NCBI GenBank assembly: GCA_002751075.1
Contig: NAOQ01000401.1
Location: 19,183 to 37,652 of the forward strand
Direction: 5' to 3'
Source of the DNA: Ichthyophonus hoferi
Taxonomy: Eukaryota > Opisthokonta > Ichthyosporea > Ichthyophonida > Ichthyophonidae
Length of the DNA: 18,470 nt
Numbering within the stretch: position 1 is the first letter of the stretch; the number at the start of each line of letters is the position of its first letter. Positions 10,619 to 18,470 of this stretch are shown here, in pieces. The translations under genes and the position numbers were made by a program. The notes under the pieces were generated by a model. The model made no database searches. It was not told where the DNA came from and saw only the letters and a program-made list of their open reading frames with translations.

Positions 10619-10944
10619 TGTAGTAATTATCTTACCCATGTTAAGATATGGGTAAGATAATTACAAGGGTGGCAGCCGACTATTATAAGCAGGAAATTTA
10701 GAATGCAAATTATAAAGATTTTATTTGTTATCACTACAGAATCAAGAGTCTCCAATCTGACTTGAACAGTACCTTTTCATACTTTTTAAATACAACATAT
10801 ATATTTAAAATACTTCGGAACTCTGCATTAATTAATTAGATAATTATAACTATAATTACTTAGTCTAGGCGGAATCTGTAGCCATATTGGGCATAAATGA
10901 CTACTCATATACTCCGAAGAGCCCCAATGCATATCACCAATACA
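10619..10944 (-). mobile_element. Old solo-LTR-like repeat, copy 2 (LTR retrotransposon fossil)
   Basis: Second copy of the repeat at 6435-6751, in the same orientation. Shared blocks include ggtggcagccgactatt and cagaatcaagagtc. On the minus strand it runs from TGTATTGG at 10944, through a TATA-like region, to AATAAA near 10730 and ends in TACA at 10619, about 326 bp and close to the length of copy 1. The minus-strand end carries a perfect 17-bp foldback. No matching 5-bp flank repeat is seen. It is either a second solo LTR or the partner end of one decayed element about 4.5 kb long. It is old and broken, and the family is uncertain. Confidence 0.5.
10623..10664. repeat. Perfect 17-bp inverted repeat with 8-base loop
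   Basis: gtaattatcttacccat (10623-10639) and its exact reverse complement (10648-10664) flank gttaagat. It lies inside the end of LTR-like copy 2. The equivalent part of copy 1 has one arm-like sequence only (taataatcgcacccatg) and no foldback. Confidence 0.9.
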
Positions 10945-11480
10945 GGTCATTTCGTCTCTTCTTTTATTTATATTATCATAATACTTGAAATTCAAATCTC
11001 AATAATGCACAAGTATTTTATTTATGTCTATATTCTTTTAAAAAAAGGAAATAACACAGAAACGTAATTCTTCTTAAGATTTTGAATCTGCATGAATACA
11101 TTTTTCAAGCCATCTTAAGGGAGTCTGAATAAAACTTCACAGTTCAATATTTTAATCTTTCTTCATATCAATTACTTATATTGAATGCTTTCATTCGCAT
11201 AAAATTAACTTGATAAAACTTAAAATTCTAAAGTCCAAATCTTCTGAGAGGTTTTTTTCTTATCTTGAAAGAGTCGTAAGTAAAATATTTGTGTACATAG
11301 TTTAACTATGAATCATGATAATGTAACTCCGATTAATAATAATAAAATATGCTACATATTACATATATTAATACCTGGTTCTTGAGTATACATTAGCAGT
11401 TACTTAATAAGAATAAGAAATGAATTGTACTTGATTGAGAAATGTTTAAAACATCTGGGTAACATGTACTGTAGAAATAC

Positions 11481-11650
11481 TATATAAGGAGAAAAGACAA
11501 TTTCTCCCTGCCATTAATAATACTATGAATACTTTAAACACCAAAGATATTCAACTGTACATAGATGATTTTTTAATGACATTTCCCGGGGGATTATTTG
11601 TATTATATAACTCTATGAACTCGGATAGAATACGGCCGAGACAGTTATAA
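11481..11650 (+). other. TATA-like site, 7-bp hairpin and 41-codon open frame
   Basis: tatataagg at 11481 is followed at once by a perfect hairpin (ggagaaa at 11488-11494, tttctcc at 11501-11507, loop agacaa). An ATG at 11525 opens a 41-residue frame ending at 11650, with MNTLNTKDIQLYIDDFLM followed by TFPGGLFVLYN. YIDD resembles a reverse-transcriptase active-site word, but the flanking residues do not fit, so I do not assign it. The promoter-like spacing makes it worth noting. It is most probably a chance frame. Confidence 0.2.
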
Positions 11651-12167
11651 TAGAGAAAGATAATCCGAGATATATGAAAATAACAGATGATGCAGGTGAT
11701 TGGAGAAATACTCAAAATAACAAGAGGAACGTATTGTTACATCAAAGAAACAACTAAGTGTGATAAGATCAGTTTTGCAACTCGATATTTTTCTATTCAA
11801 TAATTTGCTACAATAATTTATGTCGTTACAGTTATTTGTTTTACATCTCACCACTATAACAAAATATTATTTTAGTGGCTGCCCAATAGGAACAATAGCC
11901 ATTGTTTACAGATCGGCTAGATGAAGATTATCATCAGTATGGTATTTGATTGTATTGCGGATTTTTTGCAGCTGCCTTATCCAGAATCCTATTGGATATA
12001 GATTGTTTTACACAACCCATCTATGCTCACTTAAACCAAACTAATTATCAATTAGTTGTATTTAACTCATAATTTGATGCCGTTCACTTAATCCAATCAA
12101 CTTGTATTTCAGGGGGTTTACATTTATGTTGATATAGCATCACTATTTTTACGAAGTAGGCATTTAA

Positions 12168-12263
12168 TAAGGTCTTAAGACGAATGTTTCTTTTTGTTAG
12201 GAAGCCCATTATTCATTTCTAAACACCCAACTACTTATGTTAAGAAGTTATTTTAAGACCTTA
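12168..12263. repeat. Small inverted-repeat element, possible MITE remnant
   Basis: taaggtcttaa (12168-12178) is repeated in exact reverse complement at 12253-12263, and the similarity extends outward through ATTTAATA-like sequence with small gaps. The unit would be about 100-110 bp. No clear target-site duplication is visible. Confidence 0.35.
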
Positions 12264-12814
12264 CTATTAATGATATTGAGTAGTAATCGGATTCATAATT
12301 GATCATTATTATTAAGGAACAGATTGAAGATAATTCAAGATTTCCCGAGTAATTATAGAATAACAGAGATAATCTTTTAACAAATCAGTCCAACTATTTT
12401 TGCAAGATTAGATAAATGTAATTTTTCTAGAATCGCTCGCAGGACATTCTTTGAGGCACGCATATCCAAGAGCCAAACAAATTGAGATTAGCTCTCAGAT
12501 TTAATTTTTTAATTAATTGTTATCCAATAACTTAGGAGATAGTTCTTTTAATGCCGCCTTGAGAGTGGATGATGGTATATTCAAGGAGTTACTATACTAC
12601 CAGTTTTTACACTAGCTAAGAGCCCAAACTTCATTGTTTCTATAAAAGATGGGCATAATAACAAGTCAAAGAGCATTAAAAATCATACTAGCAACAATCA
12701 ATACGAATATTCACAATAGCCATTTTTAGCCATATAGTTTAATAATCGTACCTAAAAAGGAAAGTCACTTTTCTCTAATAAAAATTCTAGGCTATGCAAC
12801 TATTGTTTAATCAG

Positions 12815-12876
12815 CAAAATTTATTGGATCAAAGTAGCATGTGCTAACCGACGGAGCTACTGCGTCCTACCAGAGC
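12815..12876 (-). repeat. tRNA-derived remnant (SINE-like) with pol III A box
   Basis: On the minus strand, from 12876, the sequence reads gctctggtaggacgcag and then tagctccgtcggttagcac (12859-12841), a close match to the tRNA D-arm/A-box consensus TAGCTCAGTCGGTTAGAG. A further piece, ctttgatccaat, follows where a B box would be expected in a shortened tRNA. No full cloverleaf can be folded: anticodon and T arms do not pair. A tRNA pseudogene or SINE head is the best explanation. Confidence 0.4.
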
Positions 12877-13633
12877 TTTTTCAAGAAAAAAAATAACGTT
12901 ACAACAATTTATAGAGCACTGCGAATATGCCAGTAATTATTGTTTTAAATTGGCATCTATTTGACTTTTTAAGATGGAGTAATCTTAGTTATTCTAGGTG
13001 CTTCTGGGCGTTTCTATAATTAGTTAATGCTGGCTGATCTAATAATAATTTACCATTCATCTTTCCCGTGACGTCTCGTCTCGTGACATTCATACAATGC
13101 ATTTGGCCTATTATAGTAATGACCTCGTTGTATTTGGTAGTTGTAAACAATGTCTTTGTTCACCATTGTTTCGTATTGGATTAAATAAAATATTTGTATC
13201 TTTTGGAATTCAATTTTCAGTTGTGTAAAATAGAATTTATAATATATCTAATATCAAAAAATTTAAATTTATGGTACTCGCAACTGTAATTATAAAAAAA
13301 ACCAGAAAGGTAAAAACATGCAGTATTTCTTTGCTCATTTAATGCCTAGTAAAAGTATGACATGAAAGTATTTCATAATAATTTATCAGAAAAGTCACGG
13401 ACGTGTAACGCCACTTAAAAGATATAAAACTTTTTTATAAAAGAAAATATATATTTATAATAGGAAATACAAATAATATTAATAAATATAATGGATTCTG
13501 CTCAAGAAATGTGCCACTAATCCGAAGTATATTTTATATAAAATAAGTAATCATATTTAAAAAATATCCTATTCTGTGACAAACCAATAATAAGACAGGA
13601 AAAAAAAACAAGAATTTATTCGCTTAATATCTG
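12877..13633. other. AT-rich region upstream of the ALAS promoter
   Basis: No gene seen. A repeated cgtgac (cgtgacgtctcgtctcgtg at about 13068-13086) contains the CRE-like core tgacgtc, and cacggacgtgt lies at about 13397. Both could be transcription-factor sites but cannot be assigned. A run of poly(A)/poly(T) and TATA-like words follows to 13620. Confidence 0.4.
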
Positions 13634-13662
13634 CCAATCAATATGGAGACGAGATATATAAA
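13634..13662 (+). promoter_or_regulatory. CCAAT box and TATA box of the ALAS gene
   Basis: ccaat at 13634-13638 is followed by tatataaa at 13655-13662, with the start codon about 220 bp downstream. The spacing suits a TATA promoter with a 5' leader of roughly 190 bp. CCAAT sites bound by the HAP complex are known to control HEM1 in budding yeast; that the same happens here is inference. A lariat-acceptor-like ttacatttag at 13861-13870 just before the start codon leaves room for a leader intron. Confidence 0.4.
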
Positions 13663-13880
13663 TGCATGTTTCACATCCTAACCTCGATTACTCGCATTGA
13701 TTCGTATATAGTTATATATATATATACTTCTATATATATTTGTCGTTGTTTGTAGCGAAGAGACATTGTTCTGTCTCGAATATTACGTTCAAAATAAAAT
13801 ACTGAGGAAAGAGAAGCTTAACTTTACTGTGACCAGGGCTTGTTCATAAAGTTAACTTCTTTACATTTAGAAAAGTAAAC

Positions 13881-16487
13881 ATGTCTGCTGTAACCCTTCG
13901 TATGTATGCGGCCCAGTGCCCTTTCATGCTTCGTTCTGTCGGTGCTGCCGCTAGTGCTGCTTGTGGAATGGAACTCAAGCAAATGGCTCAACGTTGTCCT
14001 ATCATGGGGAGAGCTCTTGCTCACACCCAGGCGATCAACACCAAGGTAGCTGAAGATGCACCTACCCCTAACGTCCAGGTTAAAGGTAAAGAATGTCAAT
14101 GAGCTATTTCCCCTACTGTTTCCTTCTAAACACATAAACACAAGTCTGTCATTCTGTGATGTATATTTTCTTCACCTTTTGTTTTTTACTTTTGAAATTC
14201 CTTCTTTTTTCTTCTTTTTTTTCTCTTATATTAGTCATTAACTATAGAATAATGTGTTGATAATTGTTGCGACTGTTGTTATTATAGGTTTGGGATAGGT
14301 ATGTATGCACCGGTTTTTATTATCTGTGTATGGTTTTTTCAAATTGTGGTTCTTTTATCCTTAAGTGCATTTTCTATTTTTTGTGAGTTAGATTCAATAA
14401 TTATATATATGTGTGTGTTTCTTTCACCCTCTTTTTCTTTTCTTCCTCATTAAAAATACCTAAAACTATAATTTTTGGTGACCCTAGGTCATTATCTTGC
14501 TCATTTTTACGAGCTTATATTCTATGTGTGCACACGTAATTTAAATGGTGTTAGTTATCCTTTGTTCTGACTTTTATTTTTTTATATAAAGGATTCATTT
14601 TTTTATTTTTCCACTGAAATTTAGCATATGAACATGACTTTGTCAATCAATGGGAAATATAAAACAATCAAAGTGTATTTTTTCTTGTTGCTGTGGTAAA
14701 TATACTGTTATAAGTATATAATAACCTTACCCCTTTATCTGGTATTAAATTTATTGTGAATTTTTTTCTTTATTTTCTGATTAAAAGTCTACATATATTT
14801 TCATTTACTGACATTTCCTTAGGTGTTACTCCGAAACACATAGTTTCTCTTAATACCGCACCTCTAATACTCTCTATACTTCTACTTCTCTCCCAACACC
14901 AACCTAAATAAATAACAGAGGAAGTAGTCAAGAGCGAGGTTAATGTGCCCATTCCCGAGGAATCGTGTGCCCTGCCCGCAGGTAGCCAGGGGTTATTCTA
15001 CAACTATGACGAGTTGTTTGATGAGAAGATTCGTAAGAAAAAAGAAGACCATTCCTACCGCTACTTTAACAATATCAATAGACTGGCCCAGGACTTCCCT
15101 CGGGCTGAGAACAAGTTTAAAAATAAACTGACAGTTTGGTGCAGCAATGATTACCTGGGAATGAGTCGCCATCCTGTTGTACTTGACGCCATTAGGTCTG
15201 TACTTGATCGCCATGGTGCTGGATCTGGCGGAACCCGAAACATTGCAGGTAACGGTCTCTACCATGAGATGTTGGAGGAGGAGTTAGCACAGCTGCACCG
15301 TAAATCTGGGGCCCTAGTCTTCACCAGTTGCTATGTCGCCAATGATACCACCCTACAGACTCTGGCCCAGATGATGCCTGGATGCATCATCTTTTCTGAC
15401 TCACAGAATCACGCCTCTATGATTGCAGGTATAGTTATATGCACTTGACTCCTTACTCGTACATTTACAATATATTTAAATCTTTATCGTATTCATTTCT
15501 ACTTTCAAATTTCCGTCTCTCCGTTTTTACTCATCTCTTTTTTTGTGGGTGTAGAGCATAGCCTAATGTTTCTACAGTTTGTTGTTACTTATGACCAGTA
15601 AATACATATTCTCTAACAATATCGCTTTGACTTCTATACCGACGTAGTTTTTGATCAGCAATATATATATAGCCATACTAATTATCTCTTCCTTTTCTTT
15701 TTCAGGCATCAAAAACAGCCGTGTACCTAAACGTATTTTCAAGCACAATGATCCCAAGGACCTAGAGCGTCTATTAGCAGAGTATGACCCTAAGATCCCT
15801 AAAATTGTGGCTTTTGAATCAGTTTACTCGATGTCCGGTGCTATCTCTCCTATTGAAGCTATATGTGATATATCTCATAAGTATGGTGCCCTTACCTTCA
15901 TTGACGAAGTACATGCGGTGGGTATGTACGGTAGACATGGTGCCGGGGTGACAGAGGAGATCAGTACTCAGGTTATGGACAAGTGTGACATTATCACGGG
16001 CACCTTGGGTAAGGCATATGGTGTTATTGGTGGCTACATTGCTGGCTCTAAGAATTTGGTTGATACTATGCGTAGTTATGGGTCTGGATTTATTTTCACT
16101 ACTTCTCTTCCTCCTGCCATTGTGGCCGGAGGTCTTGCTTCAGTTCAATATCTTAAGGAAAGTCAGATAGAGAGAGATGGGCAACGTAGAAATGTGGCTG
16201 CACTAAAGGCTCGTTTAGAGGAGGTTGGTATTCCTATTGTGGAGGGACCCTCTCATATTGTTCCTGTCCAAGTTAAAAATGCTGCCTTGTGCAAAAAGCT
16301 TAGTGATGATATGCTTCAGAAGCACAATATATACGTGCAGTCTATCAACTATCCCACGGTTCCTGTTGGCTCTGAGCGCCTTAGAATTACCCCCACGCCT
16401 AAGCACCAGGGACCTCTACTGGACTATTTTATGGACTCCATCACGTCGGTTTGGCGCGAGAATGGCTTACCCCTGAAGGTCTATTAG
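13881..16487 (+). CDS. HEM1: 5-aminolevulinate synthase, mitochondrial, three exons, complete
   Basis: Exons 13881-14085, 14919-15428 and 15706-16487; both introns are GT-AG and interrupt a codon after its first base. The 498-residue product condenses glycine and succinyl-CoA to 5-aminolevulinate with pyridoxal phosphate, the first step of heme synthesis in the mitochondrial matrix. Residues 1-57 are Arg/Ala-rich with one acidic residue, as in an import presequence, and hold two CP heme-regulatory motifs, QCPFM (Cys13) and RCPIMG (Cys39). The catalytic core starts near [12 protein letters not shown] (95) and shows [10 protein letters not shown] (141-150), GAGSGGTRN (168-176), NHASMI (232-237), DEVHAVG (305-311), the PLP-binding lysine in TGTLGKAYG (Lys341) and [20 protein letters not shown] near the C-terminus. 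The start is the first ATG after stops, with A at -3. Length and motifs are normal; no defect is seen. Confidence 0.97.
14086..14918 (+). other. Intron 1 of the ALAS gene (833 bp)
   Basis: Donor gtaaag, acceptor aataacag. It is T-rich on the sense strand, particularly from 14160 to 14660, and lacks the tandem arrays of the kinase introns. Splicing joins Lys68 to a split Glu69 and so separates the targeting/heme-regulatory exon from the catalytic part. Using the alternative gt at 14079 would not keep frame with the acceptor at 14918. Confidence 0.85.
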
Positions 16488-16556
16488 ACATTCGATGGTA
16501 TAAATATGATGTCGACTGCCTCACGTTTATAGTCTGTGTTAGGATATAGTATATAC

Positions 16557-16562
16557 ATTAAA
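16557..16562 (+). terminator. Probable poly(A) signal of the ALAS gene
   Basis: attaaa, the commonest variant of the poly(A) signal, lies 70 bases after the stop codon. No canonical AATAAA is nearer. The assignment rests on position only. Confidence 0.35.
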
Positions 16563-18470
16563 GTAGTGTTTAAGGCTGAATGCCATGGCAAATATGTGGT
16601 CAATCAAATTGGCTTAGTAAACCCCATGTGAGCACACTTACTGCATAGTATTCCCTCGCATCGTTTATACCCCTACCCTTGGAGGCAGATTACATGCATT
16701 AAAATGGAGGTTCGGAGTATAGATCCCTGCTCCTTCTGTGAATGACGTGAATAGTTGTGGCCCCATCGGGTTATCAATTAAGTTGCATATGACCGCTAAA
16801 TGTTTTCTACCTAGGTACTGCATTTTTGTGTTTTGAGCTTGTCTGCATACCTCAAGGTTATAATGGATAATCATCTAATTAATAACATTGGTGGCGTACC
16901 TATACATATTGCTTCACTGAATTCTCGTATTGTGTGGAATGTATTTAATCACTTTTGTGTGAGGTACATAGGTTATAAATCTGTAGTGTCGTTTTAGATA
17001 TTGGAAGTGATATTTTCTTAATTAAAACCCATGGCATATTATATGTGTACATCCGGTCTTACAAATATATTACTATCCCGTTTATTGATGTACGTAAGTG
17101 CCTGTGGAGAAATTCATATATTTGCATACACGGTTTTAGGTGTGACCTGATGCAATTGCAAATAATTCATCTACAGTACTTGCCATCATTATCATACTAA
17201 AATTACTAGTCCACCCATTCGTAGGCCTACCCAGGGAGAATATCTTGAACAGAACTATCCACATTCACATATACGTATATGTATATGTACATATTTTCCA
17301 GAAAACCCCTATTATTTTCTGGCACATATCTTCACATTCCTATATACTTAGTATTTAATCACGATATTTCATTATCTCATATTTTATCCCTGGTTGTATA
17401 TCACCACCCCGTCATTTTGTTAATGTTTGTCTTTGAAGCCTGTCTAGGGCTTATGCTTTTCTAGCATTCTGTCTACAAAGAATGCATTGTATGTGTGACT
17501 ACAAGCTACAGGCTTGCACATATTCTATCAGTAGTGTTTGTTCCGGGGGTCTTTTCGTATTGGGTAACCTTGCACACCGTTAAGCCTAAATTCAATTGGG
17601 GTTAGTATTATCTTTGACATACATAGCTATATATACATGTCAAGTATAAATTTCATTCAGATAAACTATTTGATAGGTTTGAAGCAGTATGAATGTAGAC
17701 TTGTGCCCTCCAATGTATAAGCTTATAATTAAGTATAAAGTTATATAAGCAAATACACTGTCTTGCATTAGTACCATATTTACTTGCTTTTTTTTAAAAA
17801 ATTGCAACTAATTATCGCATAGAAACACTAAGTTGTGTATATTTCGAACACGCTATGTATATATATGTCTTTCATTACGTATACATACAAATATATATAT
17901 CGATTTATTAATAATTATACGTGATAATAGACTAAATACCAGCTTATAGCCACCAGGTGCTTCCTAACTATTTATGTGAACAGTTCAATTCTCAAGATGC
18001 TTGGCTCTAGGCCACTCTACCTCATATGTAATTTCTATCTTCCTCCCTCTATCCATCTATCTCCTTTAATCTATCAAATAGCGCATATTTTCTTAAAGAC
18101 TTTGCTGACGTTAGTGTATGGAAAATGAACACTTGGGCTGGTGTAGTTAGGATTATGTCATTTTTCTGTCTACCTCGTTAGTAAGGCTCTTTATTTAATC
18201 TCTCAGTAGATGGATTGCATATCCGATGATTGACCACTCAGTCGCACCTGGATTATAGTAATAAAATATTTGGTAGAAGATATGGCTGGTCAATTAAAAA
18301 TTAAAAAGACTGTTTATTAAGTTGAAAAAAATAGTAATTAGCTTTGTATTAAGTATTAGTTTTCCAATGCAGAAAGGGCTGGAGTAGTGTATTTCATATG
18401 GTCTATTAATTGGTAATTAATTGGTACTGGATTTAATATTAATTTATATTGGTGTATGAACGTATATATT
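16563..18470. other. AT-rich 3' flank, no gene recognised
   Basis: About 1.9 kb read on both strands. Open frames are short and lack recognisable domains. A minus-strand frame at 16665-16874 (with GRKHLAVICNLIDNPMG) is the most protein-like, but it has no family, splice partner or neighbour in support. The end of the window holds TTAATTGGTAATTAATTGG-type AT repeats. Confidence 0.45.

Larger units (their letters stand above)
10945..12814. other. AT-rich intergenic stretch with two small palindromic structures
   Basis: No gene is recognised. It contains a short open frame behind a TATA-like site at 11481-11650 and an inverted-repeat pair at 12168-12263 (separate entries). The remainder is AT-rich sequence with frequent stops on both strands. 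Confidence 0.5.

Noticed and set aside
13824-14141. 105-codon frame antisense to ALAS exon 1
   Set aside because: It is a shadow of the sense coding exon; no family resemblance.
14993-15265. 90-codon frame antisense to ALAS exon 2
   Set aside because: It overlaps strongly conserved sense coding sequence.
16665-16874. Minus-strand frame downstream of ALAS
   Set aside because: The composition is fairly protein-like, but no motif, splice context or partner exon supports it.
1-18470. CRISPR array, operon or bacterial system
   Set aside because: The repeats are tandem without spacers and the genes have spliceosomal introns; this is eukaryotic nuclear DNA.

Overview
The window is nuclear DNA from an AT-rich, intron-rich eukaryote, most likely an early-diverging fungus (an Entomophthoromycotina-like or similar lineage; the sequence alone does not settle which). 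The reasons are GT-AG introns of about 190-960 bp, a mitochondrial-type 5-aminolevulinate synthase with fungal-style CP (heme-regulatory) motifs, a cell-cycle kinase of the Wee1/Myt1 family, and long AT-rich intergenic DNA.

Layout. (1) 1-6305, + strand: the 3' part of a Wee1/Myt1-family kinase gene. Twelve exons can be assigned by hand; all phases agree and the spliced reading frame is 374 codons plus a stop. The 5' end lies outside the window. At least eight of its eleven introns carry a different AT-rich micro- or minisatellite. The largest is an array of about 42 copies of an 18-bp unit in the last intron. (2) 6306-13633: about 7.3 kb with no convincing intact gene. It holds two diverged copies of one dispersed repeat in the same orientation, which read best as old solo LTRs. 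It also holds a perfect 17-bp foldback, one isolated exon-like segment with good splice sites, some weak minus-strand coding-like stretches, a tRNA-derived remnant and a small inverted-repeat element. (3) 13634-16562, + strand: a complete 5-aminolevulinate synthase gene (HEM1/ALAS) with a CCAAT/TATA promoter, three exons, 498 residues and a probable poly(A) signal. (4) 16563-18470: about 1.9 kb of AT-rich DNA in which I see no gene.

The two genes do unrelated jobs. The kinase should restrain mitotic entry by phosphorylating the cyclin-dependent kinase, and ALAS starts heme synthesis in the mitochondrion. Nothing suggests a functional cluster. I do not see a convincing new biological system. 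The most unusual features are the satellite-filled kinase introns and the foldback in one LTR-like copy.
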